NCBI RefSeq assembly: GCF_004119445.1
Contig: NZ_QICI01000055.1
Coordinates: 1-58,485 of the forward strand
From: Chryseobacterium sp. CH21
GTDB lineage: Bacteria; Bacteroidota; Bacteroidia; Flavobacteriales; Weeksellaceae
DNA length: 58,485 bases
Direction of reading: 5' to 3'
The notes below the pieces were generated by a model that saw nothing but the letters and a program-made list of their open reading frames with translations, made no database searches and was not told where the DNA came from. The translations under genes and the position numbers were made by a program. Below, piece by piece: positions 11,865 through 20,911 of the stretch (position 1 is the stretch's first letter; each line of letters begins with the position of its first letter).

Positions 11865-12272
11865 AAAGAGCCAAGCTAAAGGTAATACAAGTAGAAATGA
11901 GACAAAATGATTTACTTATAAGAACTTTTACATTTGGAGTTAATTGTCTTAAGTTTTTAAGAACACTTCCAAATGATTCTGAAAGTAAATTAATAAGATT
12001 CCAGCTCGGAAAATCAGCTACTTCAATAGGCGCTAATTATGAAGAATCCCAAGCCGGATCTTCTAAAGCTGACTTTAAAAATAAAGTGAAAATTGCTTTA
12101 AGAGAAGCAAGAGAAAGTCATTTTTGGCTTCGTGTTTTAGAAGAATTAGATGGTTATGATTCTGAAGAATTTAAATTCTTATTGAATGAAAGTAACGAGT
12201 TGAAAAACATTTTGGCTGCAATAGTTAATAATACTAAACTTTAAAAACTTTTTACTTTTAACTTGGCTCTTT
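11865..12272. repeat. Inverted repeats bounding the S23 gene cassette
   Basis: The left arm AAAGAGCCAAGCTAAAGGT (11865-11883) is the inverse of the right arm ACTTTTAACTTGGCTCTTT (12254-12272), with 17 of 19 positions matching. The arms enclose the 115-codon S23-type gene and almost nothing else. The whole segment sits between queA and rlmN. In RNA the arms would pair and loop out the gene. Confidence 0.7.
11897..12244 (+). CDS. Four-helix-bundle protein of the S23/23S rRNA intervening-sequence family
   Basis: A 115-residue all-helical protein of the family known from ORFs in 23S rRNA intervening sequences. The signature SATSIGANYEESQAGSSKADFKNK-type central segment (IGANYEE, then KIALREARESHFWLRVLEE) is clear. 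Its function is unknown; related proteins act as accessory RNA or nucleic-acid-binding bundles (for example Avd in diversity-generating retroelements). It lies between two RNA-modification genes and is bracketed by a 19-base inverted repeat, which suggests arrival as a small cassette. It is intact. Family certain, role unknown. Confidence 0.88.
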   Translation: MRQNDLLIRTFTFGVNCLKFLRTLPNDSESKLIRFQLGKSATSIGANYEESQAGSSKADFKNKVKIALREARESHFWLRVLEELDGYDSEEFKFLLNESNELKNILAAIVNNTKL

Positions 12273-12278
12273 AATATT

Positions 12279-13313
12279 ATGAAAGATATCCGTATATTAT
12301 CACTAGACCAGCTTAAAGACTACTTTGTATCTTTAGGAGAAAAGCCGTTTCGTGCGAAACAGGTCTATGACTGGTTATGGAGTAAAAACCTCCATTCGAT
12401 TGACGAAATGACGAATCTTTCGAAATCACTTCGTGAAAAAATTTCAGAAGAATATACCATTAACCCTGTTTCCGTAGACCTTCTTCAAAAAAGCTCTGAC
12501 GGAACCATCAAAAACGGTGTGAAGCTTCATGACGGACTGATGGTGGAATCTGTTCTTATTCCTACAGAAACAAGAACAACAGCTTGTGTTTCTTCACAGG
12601 TAGGATGCTCATTAAACTGCGAATTCTGTGCAACAGCCAAACTGAAAAGGATGAGAAACCTTGAAGTTGCTGAGATTGTAGATCAGGTTGCCCTGATTGA
12701 CAGCCAGAGTAGAATGTATTTTGAAAGACCGCTTTCCAATATCGTTTTCATGGGTATGGGAGAGCCAATGATGAACTACAAAAACGTAGTAGAAGCCATC
12801 AGGAAAATTACCCAGCCGGAAGGATTGGGAATGTCTCCAAGACGAATTACCGTTTCTACATCCGGTATTCCTAAAATGATCAAAATGCTTGCAGATGATG
12901 AACTGCGTGTGAAGCTGGCTTTATCCCTTCATTCAGCTATCGAATCCAAGCGTAATGAGATTATGCCTTTCTCTGATAAATTCCCGTTAACGGATATTAT
13001 GGAGTCTCTTCAGTACTGGTATCAAAAGACAGGTTCTGTGATTACTTTTGAATACTGTGTATGGAAAGGAATCAATGATGGAGACGAAGATATTAAAGCC
13101 TTAATCAAATACTGCAAACAGGTTCCTTCTAAAGTAAACCTTATTCAATACAACCCAATTGGGGATGGAAAGTATGACCAATGCAACAAACAGGCGGAAG
13201 AAAATTATATCCGTCAGCTTGAAAATGCAGGCATTACGGTAATGGTCAGAAGAAGCCGTGGAGGTGATATTGATGCTGCCTGCGGACAATTAGCCAATAA
13301 AGCAACAGATTAA
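12279..13313 (+). CDS. rlmN: Dual-specificity RNA methyltransferase RlmN
   Basis: A 344-residue radical-SAM enzyme that methylates C2 of A2503 in 23S rRNA and of A37 in some tRNAs. The CxxxCxxC iron-sulfur motif is in GCSLNCEFCATAKL. Other family markers are the N-terminal EKPFRAKQVYDWLW, MGMGEPMMNYKNV, the substrate-loop GISPRRITVSTSGIP-like stretch and FEYCVWKGIND. The C-terminal RRSRGGDIDAACGQLA carries the methyl-accepting Cys. It starts just 6 bases past the inverted repeat of the S23 cassette, so readthrough from queA is plausible. Confidence 0.97.
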   Translation: MKDIRILSLDQLKDYFVSLGEKPFRAKQVYDWLWSKNLHSIDEMTNLSKSLREKISEEYTINPVSVDLLQKSSDGTIKNGVKLHDGLMVESVLIPTETRTTACVSSQVGCSLNCEFCATAKLKRMRNLEVAEIVDQVALIDSQSRMYFERPLSNIVFMGMGEPMMNYKNVVEAIRKITQPEGLGMSPRRITVSTSGIPKMIKMLADDELRVKLALSLHSAIESKRNEIMPFSDKFPLTDIMESLQYWYQKTGSVITFEYCVWKGINDGDEDIKALIKYCKQVPSKVNLIQYNPIGDGKYDQCNKQAEENYIRQLENAGITVMVRRSRGGDIDAACGQLANKATD

Positions 13314-13363
13314 AATTTCCTTAAAAAAAGCCTAAAGCTTTCTTAAAAAATAGGTTAAAACCC

Positions 13364-13371
13364 TACCTTTG
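13364..13371 (+). promoter_or_regulatory. Candidate -7 box upstream of the fatty acid hydroxylase
   Basis: TACCTTTG matches TAnnTTTG and lies 17 bases before the ATG at 13388. No convincing -33 TTG is seen at the right distance, so only the -7 element is claimed. Confidence 0.5.
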
Positions 13372-13387
13372 CACAAATTATTTTGTG

Positions 13388-14338
13388 ATGATGGATTTTC
13401 TAATGAGCGAGGACGGGCTGGAAAATGTGTATGCATGGGCTATTCCGTTGCATGCTACTGTTATTTTAGCTGAAATGATTTACAGCCACGTTTCAGAAGC
13501 TAAGCTATATAGTGGGAAAGACCTTGCCACCAATGTTTATCTGGCATTGATGAATTTTGGCCTTGACCTTATCATGAAGGCATTTGCCATGGGCGTAATG
13601 TTTTTCTTTTACAATCACAGACTTTTTTCTTGGGATTTGAGCGTATGGTATCTGCTGGCATGTTTTATCATCACAGATTTTGCCTATTATGTCCTGCATT
13701 ATGTAGATCACCGTTCCAGAGCATTCTGGGCAGTACATATCACGCACCACAGTTCAGAATATTTTAACCTTACAACAGGGTTCAGAAGCCCTGTATTGCA
13801 ACCACTTTACAGGTACCTGTATTTTTCGCCACTTGCGTTTTTAGGATTTAATCCATGGCATATTATGGTGGCATACGCCATCGGACAAGTGTATGGAACA
13901 TGGGTGCATACACAGACTGTGAAGAGTATGGGATTTTTAGAATATATTCTGGTAACTCCTTCACATCACCGTGTACATCATGCATGTAATGTGAAATATC
14001 TGGATAAAAATATGGGAATGTGTCTGATTATCTGGGATAAAATATTCGGAACCTTCCAGAAAGAAGATCCCAATATCCCTGTGAAATACGGAATCTATCC
14101 TAAAATGCCTGATAACAGACCAGATACTGTTCTCTTTTATGAATGGAGAAAAATCTGGAAAGACCTAAAGCAACCAGGATTAAAGTTCACAGACAGAGTT
14201 AATTATATCTTCAACTCACCGGGCTGGAGACATGACGGAACCGGAAAAACGGTAAGGCAATATCAGAAAGAGTATTTTGCAAAGCAAGCGAAAAAGAATG
14301 AACAACAGCAAAATCAGAAAGAGCAGAAATCTGCTTAA
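13388..14338 (+). CDS. Sterol desaturase/fatty acid hydroxylase family membrane protein
   Basis: A roughly 316-residue integral membrane di-iron oxygenase. Four or five hydrophobic segments (for example MNFGLDLIMKAFAMGVMFFF) carry the family histidine clusters: HYVDH, HITHHSSEYFN and HHRVHH. These clusters bind two irons and support hydroxylation or desaturation of a lipid. The C-terminal tail is basic and Gln/Lys-rich. The start is set at ATG 13388; a GTG at 13385 is also in frame. The substrate is unknown. The gene ends at its own terminator. Confidence 0.88.
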   Translation: MMDFLMSEDGLENVYAWAIPLHATVILAEMIYSHVSEAKLYSGKDLATNVYLALMNFGLDLIMKAFAMGVMFFFYNHRLFSWDLSVWYLLACFIITDFAYYVLHYVDHRSRAFWAVHITHHSSEYFNLTTGFRSPVLQPLYRYLYFSPLAFLGFNPWHIMVAYAIGQVYGTWVHTQTVKSMGFLEYILVTPSHHRVHHACNVKYLDKNMGMCLIIWDKIFGTFQKEDPNIPVKYGIYPKMPDNRPDTVLFYEWRKIWKDLKQPGLKFTDRVNYIFNSPGWRHDGTGKTVRQYQKEYFAKQAKKNEQQQNQKEQKSA

Positions 14339-14370
14339 CTTCTGATTTAAAATCAATAGAAATCTAAGTG

Positions 14371-14396
14371 AAAAACGGGCCAAAAAGCCCGTTTTT
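14371..14396 (+). terminator. Rho-independent terminator after the fatty acid hydroxylase
   Basis: AAAAACGGGC and GCCCGTTTTT form a perfect stem around a CAAAAA loop, followed by T-rich sequence. Confidence 0.85.
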
Positions 14397-14444
14397 CTGT
14401 TTTTAAAATGGATATTCCCTTTTCAAAGACTGCATACAATATTT

Positions 14445-14590
14445 AGATTCCTGCGGACTGACAAAGTGATGGATAGATAAAACGCTTAATTAGTCCATTC
14501 CGCAGGAACCTAAACTTTCACTCACCAACTCGCATCCCGAAACCCCGAAATCTAGTATCCAATAACCACACTCAACCTCTCCAACCCTCA
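14445..14590. repeat. Composite palindromic intergenic element, copy C (inverted)
   Basis: Copy C lies in the opposite orientation to A and B. The core is 14445-14511, exactly 67 bp as in copy B, bounded by AGATTCCTGCGGACTG and CATTCCGCAGGAACCT. The purine-rich arm follows as its complement (14512-14590, CACTCACCAACTCGCATCCC). Reverse-complemented, it shares TTTCGGGATGCG with copy A. Confidence 0.78.
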
Positions 14591-14631
14591 AACACAACAA
14601 ACAGCTCAGAATAAAACCCTACTTTTGTTGT

Positions 14632-15539
14632 ATGAAAAAATCCTTCTTATTGTTTCTCTTTTCGTATTTCAATCTGCAATTTCCCAGCAGGCTGACTTTC
14701 TGAAAATAAAAAGATACAGAGTTAATTATTTGGATGATAAGATTGAAGAAACCTCAGGACTGAATATTTTAAACGGTAAACTGTATACACTCAATGATAG
14801 TGGAAATCCGGCTGAACTTTTTGAAATTGATAAAAAGAGTGGGGAAATTATCAGAACACTGAAAACCAATTTGATCAATACAGATTGGGAAGCTTTGACC
14901 AATGATGGCGAAAATTTTTACATCGGAGACTTTGGAAACAATACCGGAACAAGAAAGGATCTCCTGATTTATAAAGTTCCTTACGAACGTCTTGATATGT
15001 CTAATGGAACTAAGATTCCTGGTTCAGAAAGAGCTTTAGATGGAACAAAAATTCTTTTTTATTATCCTGAACAGACTGAATTTATTTCTAAAAATACAAA
15101 AAATGACTTCGATGCAGAAGCCATGATTTATTTGAATGGAAAACTGCATATATTTACCAAAGAATGGGCTTCAAAAGCAACTTCTCATTATATTGTAGAT
15201 CCTCAAATATCAGAACTGCAAAAAGCCGAAAAAACAGAAGCCTATAAAACAGGTTTTGTGGTTACGGATGCTTCTTACTTTGATAAAAAGCTTTATTTGA
15301 TAGGGTATACCAAGAAAACAGAAGTCTTTTTGGATGTGTTTACAGAAACAGAACCTGGAATATTTTTTAAAGAAAAACCTAAGCATTATTATTTAGGAAC
15401 AGCACTTTCATTGGCTCAGATTGAAGGTATAAGTGTAGATGAAACCGGAATTTATATCTCTGGAGAAAAGTTCCGATCTCCATTAGGAACTACAAAACCT
15501 TCTTTTTATTTTATCCCGAAAGATCAACTCCAGGATTAA
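14632..15539 (+). CDS. Secreted beta-propeller-like hypothetical protein, frameshift near the start
   Basis: A roughly 302-residue secreted protein of unknown function. The natural start is the ATG at 14632. One A is missing from the run 14635-14640; with seven A the reading becomes MKKILLIVSLFVFQSAISQQ, a perfect signal peptide joined to the rest of the frame. As deposited, only a TTG at 14625 gives the intact frame. The mature part has repeated short beta motifs with Trp/Asp/Gly turns (TLNDSGNPAELFEI, NDGENFYIGDFGNN, FDAEAMIYLNGKLHIFTKEW, IEGISVDETGIYISGE), as in propeller proteins such as the SdiA-regulated and phytase-like groups. No catalytic residues can be assigned. TACTTTTG at 14620-14627 may be a -7 box. 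Confidence 0.68.
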
Positions 15540-15567
15540 TTTTATCTTAAAATTGAGCGAAAAAAAT

Positions 15568-15575
15568 TATCTTTG
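15568..15575 (+). promoter_or_regulatory. Candidate -7 box of the prenyl synthase gene
   Basis: TATCTTTG fits TAnnTTTG and lies 38 bases before the GTG start at 15613. Confidence 0.5.
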
Positions 15576-15612
15576 TGAGAATTAATAATTATTCACCCAG
15601 CATTCGCAGATT

Positions 15613-16590
15613 GTGGCAAATACAGTAGAAGAGATTAAACGACCGATCAATGATGAAATGAAACTTTTTGAACAGAAGTTTTATGAATCAATGCAGAGTA
15701 AAGTAGCTTTATTGGATAAAGTAACCCGTTTTATTGTTACCACCAAAGGAAAGCAGATGCGTCCTATGTTTGTGTTTCTTTGTGCCAAACTAGTGGGTGA
15801 GGTAACGGAAAAAACGTATCGTGGTGCTTCTATGATCGAACTGATTCACACCGCAACTCTTGTGCATGATGATGTAGTAGATGAAAGTTTCAAACGTCGT
15901 AATTTTTTCTCAATCAATGCATTGTGGAAAAATAAGATCGCTGTTTTGGTGGGAGACTATCTTTTGTCAAAATCCGTTTTATTATCTACAGACCACAAAG
16001 ATTATGACCTGCTTGGGGTAATTTCCAGAACCATTCGTGAAATGTCTGAAGGAGAACTTCTTCAGTTGGAAAAAGCCAGAAAACTGGATATCACAGAAGA
16101 TGTTTATTATGAAATTATCCGTCAGAAAACAGCCACTTTGATTGCTGCCTGCTGTGAAATAGGTGTTCTGTCTAACAACGCAGATGAAGCTCTTGCCAAA
16201 AAGATGATGGATTTCGGAACCTTTACAGGAATGGCATTTCAGATCAAGGATGACCTTTTTGATTACTTAAGTTCAAACGTGATCGGTAAGCCTGTAGGAA
16301 TTGATATTAAAGAACAGAAAATGACCCTGCCTTTAATTCATACCTTAAAGATAGCCGATGAGAAAGACAGAAAGTATTATTTCGATACCATAAAACGTTA
16401 TAATAACAATCCTAAACGTGTAAAAGAGCTTATTGAATTTGTCAAAAACTCCGGTGGATTGGAATATGCTATTACAGTCATGAAAGACTTCCAGCAGAAA
16501 GCGAAAAATATTCTGAATGAATTTCCGGATTCTGAAGCAAGAAAATCGTTACATATTATGCTGGATTACGTAATTGAGCGAAAATTTTAA
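15613..16590 (+). CDS. Polyprenyl diphosphate synthase (octaprenyl/heptaprenyl type)
   Basis: A 325-residue trans-prenyltransferase that condenses isopentenyl diphosphate onto an allylic diphosphate to build the isoprenoid tail of respiratory quinone (menaquinone in this group). The first Asp-rich motif is HDDVVDESFKRR and the second is FQIKDDLFDY; KGKQMRPMFVFL is the IPP-binding region. The start is GTG at 15613 (reading MANTVEEIKRP). Chain length cannot be read reliably from the sequence. The gene is convergent with a small membrane-protein gene and leaves only one base between the stops. Confidence 0.92.
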   Translation: MANTVEEIKRPINDEMKLFEQKFYESMQSKVALLDKVTRFIVTTKGKQMRPMFVFLCAKLVGEVTEKTYRGASMIELIHTATLVHDDVVDESFKRRNFFSINALWKNKIAVLVGDYLLSKSVLLSTDHKDYDLLGVISRTIREMSEGELLQLEKARKLDITEDVYYEIIRQKTATLIAACCEIGVLSNNADEALAKKMMDFGTFTGMAFQIKDDLFDYLSSNVIGKPVGIDIKEQKMTLPLIHTLKIADEKDRKYYFDTIKRYNNNPKRVKELIEFVKNSGGLEYAITVMKDFQQKAKNILNEFPDSEARKSLHIMLDYVIERKF

Positions 16591-16591
16591 A

Positions 16592-16888
16592 TTAAATAAT
16601 TTTCAGGGTTACAATAATAACAGCTAGGACTATACAAAATAAAGCGATTAAAAATAAATAATCCGCAATGTTCTCAAATGTGGATTCCCGCTTTATATTT
16701 CTCGTTCTGATCGCCAGAAAAGAAAAGAAGCAGCTGCATGCAAAAAGAATACAGGCAAAACCTGCAAATTCGTCCAAATGCGTATTCTGACTGATTTTAG
16801 AGATTTTCAATGACGTAATAATAATCAATGAAAATCCCAAAAGATTGCTGGAAGCGTTCAAAATGTGAGGTGACTTTTTTTCCATCAT
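16592..16888 (-). CDS. Small membrane protein, three predicted helices
   Basis: A roughly 98-residue protein that I do not recognise. The start at 16888 (MMEKKSPHILNASS) was chosen over an upstream ATG at 16915. Three hydrophobic segments are visible: LLGFSLIIITSLKI, FAGFACILFACSCFFSFLAI and DYLFLIALFCIVLAVIIV. A basic loop (RTRNIKRES) lies between the second and third, suggesting it faces the cytoplasm. The gene is tail-to-tail with the prenyl synthase. No function assigned. Confidence 0.65.
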   Translation of the reverse strand: MMEKKSPHILNASSNLLGFSLIIITSLKISKISQNTHLDEFAGFACILFACSCFFSFLAIRTRNIKRESTFENIADYLFLIALFCIVLAVIIVTLKII

Positions 16889-17021
16889 TACAATTTTTAT
16901 CAAAATAAAGCACAATTTTTTTTATTATCAAATTTTTAAAAAAGATTATTAAAAATTAAAATTAATTTAAAAAGTGTATATTAGCAAAATACTTGAAGAT
17001 TAAAAACTTTTTTACTTAGCT

Positions 17022-19454
17022 ATGCAAACAACCTATATTGAAACACAGCAAATATCCTTTCAAGATTTTAAAAATCAAATACTTGAAGACTACAGGTTAG
17101 GAAGGATCTCTCGTGAAATGTCTTATCTCGGAAGGAGAGAAGTACTCACGGGAAAAGCTAAATTCGGAATTTTTGGGGATGGAAAAGAACTTCCTCAGCT
17201 TGCAATGGCGAAAGTTTTCAGAAATGGAGACTTCCGTTCAGGATATTACAGGGATCAGACTTTTGCATTGGCAATAGATGCCCTAACAGTAGAAAGTTTC
17301 TTTGCACAAATGTATGCTGATACAAGCGTGGAAAGAGAGCCTGCTTCAGCGGGAAGACAAATGAACGGGCATTTCGCAACAAGAAGTTTAAATGAAGACG
17401 GAAGCTGGAAAGATTTGACAGCTCAGAAAAATATTTCTTCCGATATTTCTCCAACAGCAGGACAGATGCCGAGATTATTAGGATTGGCTCAGGCTTCTAC
17501 TATTTATAAAAGCGTACAATTTGACGGTTCTGAAAAATTCTCAAGAGAAGGAAACGAAATTGCTTTCGGAACCATTGGAGATGCTTCTACAGCAGAAGGG
17601 CACTTCTGGGAAACGTTGAATGCAGCTTGTGCGCTTCAGGTTCCTATGATTGTTTCTATCTGGGATGACGGATACGGAATTTCAGTTCCTACTAAAAATC
17701 AAAGAGCAAAAGGAGACATCAGCGAAATGTTGAGCGGTTTCCAAAGAAAAGAAGGAGAAAATCAGGGATGTGAGATTATTCAGGTGAAAGCTTGGGATTA
17801 TCCTGCATTATTAGATGCTTATGCTAAAGCAGAACATTTTGCAAGAACAGAAAGTGTGCCGGTAGTAGTGCATGTGATAGATGTTACCCAGCCTCAGGGG
17901 CATTCTACATCCGGGTCTCACGAAAGATATAAAAATGAAGAGCGTCTGGCTTGGGAAGCTGAGTATGACGGGCTGGCAAAATTCAAAGAGTGGATTCTTA
18001 ACTATTCTATCGAAATTGAAGGAAAAGAAGAAGTAATTGCCACTACTGAAGAGCTGGAAGCAATAGATGACGAAGCCAAAAAGATTGCAAAAGCAGGCCA
18101 AAAAACAGCTTGGGAAAACTATCAGAAAGCTATTTCAGAACTTATTCAGTCTATTTTACCTTTAGTGGAAAATCTTAAAGGTCAAAATGCTGAAGTGGAA
18201 ACTTATATTGCTCAATTCAACAAATTGGTTTCAAAAGCTAAAAAAGATATCTTCCATTTGGTAAGAAAAGCTTTATTGGCAACAAGAGGAACAAACTCTG
18301 CAGAAAGAACTCAATTGATGCAGAAATACAATGAAGTGGCTGCGGTTGAAAAAGACAACTATTCTTCTCACTTATACTCTCAATCTGAATGGAAGGCTGA
18401 AAATATTCAGGAAATCAAACCTGTATATTCTGACAGCTCTGAAGATGTAGACGGAAGAGTAGTGATCAGAAACAATTTTGACAAAATTTTTGAAAAATAT
18501 CCTGAAACCCTGATCTTTGGAGAAGATACCGGAAATATCGGTGACGTAAACCAGGGATTGGAAGGAATGCAGGAAAAATACGGTGCTCTACGTATCGCTG
18601 ATACAGGAATCCGTGAAGCAACGATTCTTGGACAGGGAATTGGTATGGCAATGAGAGGTTTAAGACCCATCGCTGAAATCCAATATTTAGATTATGTTCT
18701 TTACTGTTTACAGGGAATGAGTGATGATCTGGCAACAGTACATTACAGAACCAAAGGAGGTCAGAAAGCTCCATTGATCATCAGAACAAGAGGTCACAGA
18801 CTGGAAGGAATCTGGCATTCAGGCTCTCCAATGGCAGGAATTCTTAACCTTTCAAAAGGTATTTTGGTATTGGTTCCAAGAAGTTTAACGAAAGCAGCTG
18901 GGTTCTACAACACAATGCTTCAGGCTGACGAACCTGCAATTATTGTAGAATGTCTGAACGGATACAGATTAAAAGAGAAACAACCGGATAACTTAGGTGA
19001 ATTCACAGTTCCTGTAGGAAAAATTGAAGTAACCAAGGAAGGAAAAGACGTTACTTTGGTAACTTACGGTTCTACATGGAGAATTGTAACGGAAGCTGCT
19101 AACGAATTGGAGAAATTAGGAATTTCCGCAGAAGTAATTGATATTCAATCATTAATTCCTTTCGATTTATCGCACGAAATTGCTGAAAGTGTTAAGAAAA
19201 CCAACAGATTAGTAGTCATTGACGAAGATGTGGAAGGTGGAACTACCGGATTCATCTTACAGCAGATTCTTGAAAAGCAAAAAGCATTCAGATATCTGGA
19301 TTCAGATCCGTTGACGATCTCCGCTAATGATCACAGACCTGCTTATGCAAGTGATGGTGACTATTTCAGTAAGCCTTCTACAGATGATATGGTAGAAAAA
19401 ATCTACGCCATGTTTAATGAAACAAATCCTCAGAAATATCCGGCGATATTCTAA
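17022..19454 (+). CDS. Fused E1 alpha-beta subunit of a branched-chain-type 2-oxoacid dehydrogenase
   Basis: An 810-residue thiamine-diphosphate enzyme carrying both E1 halves in one chain. Residues about 1-340 form the alpha part (RLGRISREMSYLGRREV; the TPP-binding GDASTAEGHFWETLN; YGISVPT). Residues about 470-810 form the beta part (FGEDTGNIGDVNQGLEGM, IADTGIREATILGQGIGMA, IRTRGHRLEGIWHSGSPM). The linker between them is helical. It decarboxylates a 2-oxoacid and passes the acyl group to an E2 lipoyl protein. The matching E3 may be the lpdA product encoded at 47.6 kb. Substrate (2-oxoisovalerate or pyruvate type) is not certain. Fused E1 is common in Bacteroidota. The gene is intact. Confidence 0.92.
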   Translation: MQTTYIETQQISFQDFKNQILEDYRLGRISREMSYLGRREVLTGKAKFGIFGDGKELPQLAMAKVFRNGDFRSGYYRDQTFALAIDALTVESFFAQMYADTSVEREPASAGRQMNGHFATRSLNEDGSWKDLTAQKNISSDISPTAGQMPRLLGLAQASTIYKSVQFDGSEKFSREGNEIAFGTIGDASTAEGHFWETLNAACALQVPMIVSIWDDGYGISVPTKNQRAKGDISEMLSGFQRKEGENQGCEIIQVKAWDYPALLDAYAKAEHFARTESVPVVVHVIDVTQPQGHSTSGSHERYKNEERLAWEAEYDGLAKFKEWILNYSIEIEGKEEVIATTEELEAIDDEAKKIAKAGQKTAWENYQKAISELIQSILPLVENLKGQNAEVETYIAQFNKLVSKAKKDIFHLVRKALLATRGTNSAERTQLMQKYNEVAAVEKDNYSSHLYSQSEWKAENIQEIKPVYSDSSEDVDGRVVIRNNFDKIFEKYPETLIFGEDTGNIGDVNQGLEGMQEKYGALRIADTGIREATILGQGIGMAMRGLRPIAEIQYLDYVLYCLQGMSDDLATVHYRTKGGQKAPLIIRTRGHRLEGIWHSGSPMAGILNLSKGILVLVPRSLTKAAGFYNTMLQADEPAIIVECLNGYRLKEKQPDNLGEFTVPVGKIEVTKEGKDVTLVTYGSTWRIVTEAANELEKLGISAEVIDIQSLIPFDLSHEIAESVKKTNRLVVIDEDVEGGTTGFILQQILEKQKAFRYLDSDPLTISANDHRPAYASDGDYFSKPSTDDMVEKIYAMFNETNPQKYPAIF

Positions 19455-19474
19455 TTGGGATTTTAGATAAATTT

Positions 19475-19510
19475 AAAACCGCTTCCTTTTGGGAGCGGTT
19501 TTGTTTTTTA
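19475..19510 (+). terminator. Rho-independent terminator after the E1 fusion gene
   Basis: AAAACCGCTTCC and GGGAGCGGTTTT pair around TTTT, followed by a T tract. Confidence 0.85.
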
Positions 19511-19566
19511 GAAATAGACATAAAGTTGTAAATTTGAGAATTGGTCGCCTTTTTTAAAACTATTAA

Positions 19567-20304
19567 ATGAAAATCACCCAACTCGTAATTCTTTTCAATT
19601 ATAAAAAAATAGCACTTGGGATTTTGATCTCGTTATTTCTTTTTATACTCTCTATTCAAACGGATTCAAGCATGTGGATCATCTTCTTAAGAAGCTTTGG
19701 GTGTATTATTATTTTAAATATATTGGCTTCTATTGCAGCTTCTTATATTCTTTATGATAAATCAGGCTTATATGAACTGAATAATTTGCAGGAGTTTGTA
19801 AACTGGAATAAAGTTGAAAATGTAGTTATAATTCATGCAAGCTTTGATCCTTTATCAGAGAAGATGCAAAAAAAATATCCCGATATCAACTTTACAGTTT
19901 GTGATATTTTCGGAAACAGACATGAACATGAAAGTGGAATTGAGGTTTCAAAGAAAATGTTTCCTCCCAATCCCAAAGAAATACGAATTTCACCGGATAA
20001 TTTACCTTTTGAAAATGAATCTCAGGATATTATTCTGGCAGTCACAGCACTTCATGAAATACTTGATCATCAGAAAAGAGTCTTGTTTTTTAAAGAAGCT
20101 AAAAGGATTTTAAAAAAAGGAGGTTTGATTATTATATCTGAACAGTTTAGAGATGTTACTAATTTTATATTCTTTAATATCGGGGCATTTCATTTTTTAA
20201 GTCAGAAACAATGGGAAGAATCAATTTCACCAGCAGAAATGGAAATAATAGAAAATATGAAAATCACTCCTTTTGGTAATATGTTAATTTTAAAGAAAAA
20301 TTAG
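19567..20304 (+). CDS. Membrane-anchored class I SAM-dependent methyltransferase
   Basis: A 245-residue protein. Two hydrophobic segments near the N-terminus (IALGILISLFLFILSI and FLRSFGCIIILNILASIAASYIL) precede a Methyltransf_11-like domain. Post-motif I elements are visible (FPPNPKEIRISPDNLPFENESQDIILAVTALHE; then LKKGGLIIISEQF). The classical GxGxG SAM loop is poorly conserved (VVIIHASFDPLSEKM instead), so activity is uncertain. The substrate is unknown. The gene is monocistronic. The fold call is reasonable; the reaction is inferred. Confidence 0.7.
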   Translation: MKITQLVILFNYKKIALGILISLFLFILSIQTDSSMWIIFLRSFGCIIILNILASIAASYILYDKSGLYELNNLQEFVNWNKVENVVIIHASFDPLSEKMQKKYPDINFTVCDIFGNRHEHESGIEVSKKMFPPNPKEIRISPDNLPFENESQDIILAVTALHEILDHQKRVLFFKEAKRILKKGGLIIISEQFRDVTNFIFFNIGAFHFLSQKQWEESISPAEMEIIENMKITPFGNMLILKKN

Positions 20305-20348
20305 TATCAAAATTTTTTTACTGTCGTTTTCTGCTGGTGCTGTATATT

Positions 20349-20765
20349 TTAATCCTCTTCTACCAAAGTAATCCTCAATTTATTCAAAGCATTCATTAAA
20401 GTAATACTTGCTGTAAGTTCTACAATTTCACGCTCTGTAAATTGGTCTATTAGTTTTGCTTTGGTACTTTTCCAATCCCCTTTGCTGTAAATAATAGATT
20501 CTGCCCACTCCAAAACAAGCTTTTGTTGATCATTAAAGACATTCGTGTGTTTCCAGCCCGGGAGTCTATTGATGACATCTTGTTCAAAGCCAAAATCGGA
20601 GAGTTCCTTAGCATGATAGTTGCAGCAATAGGCACAACCATTGATTTGAGAAACACGAAGCTCCACCAAAGCTATCAGCTTTTCATCAATACCTGATTTT
20701 CTAATGCTGTGATGAGCTTTATACAGATTTCCAATGGTTTCTTTTGCAATTTCTTTGTAATTCAT
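20349..20765 (-). CDS. Carboxymuconolactone decarboxylase/AhpD-like protein
   Basis: A 138-residue all-helical protein of the CMD/AhpD superfamily. The CxxC-type site is in QINGCAYCCNYHAKEL (CAYC followed by an extra Cys, then His), the arrangement used for peroxide or electrophile reduction in AhpD-like proteins. The C-terminal ASITLMNALNKLRITL is also typical. It sits next to the HxlR regulator on the same strand, with GTAAG/GTAAC-type repeats in the spacer, so it may belong to the same stress response as the divergent Old Yellow Enzyme (inference). Confidence 0.85.
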   Translation of the reverse strand: MNYKEIAKETIGNLYKAHHSIRKSGIDEKLIALVELRVSQINGCAYCCNYHAKELSDFGFEQDVINRLPGWKHTNVFNDQQKLVLEWAESIIYSKGDWKSTKAKLIDQFTEREIVELTASITLMNALNKLRITLVEED

Positions 20766-20812
20766 AATGAATATTTTTCTGCAAATTTGCGCCAGAAATA
20801 GTTTTGAACCTA

Positions 20813-20855
20813 TATACTTACTTTTTCGTTCTATACTTACCTTTTGGAAAGTAAC
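20813..20855. promoter_or_regulatory. Candidate HxlR operator upstream of the AhpD-like gene
   Basis: Two direct copies of TATACTTAC (20813-20821 and 20832-20840) are spaced 19 bases apart, with GTAAC at 20851-20855. They lie in the spacer between the AhpD-like gene and hxlR. They resemble the GTTAC repeats of the divergent promoter region nearby. Confidence 0.35.
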
Positions 20856-20882
20856 CTTATATGATATTGTATTTTTAAAAGC

Positions 20883-20911
20883 AAAAGGCCGTCAAACATT
20901 GACAGCCTTTT
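20883..20911 (-). terminator. Terminator of the HxlR gene, overlapping its stop codon
   Basis: AAAAGGC-GTCAA pairs with TTGAC-GCCTTTT. On the minus strand it is followed by T-rich sequence. The stem includes the last codons (KAVNV and stop) of the regulator gene. Confidence 0.7.
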
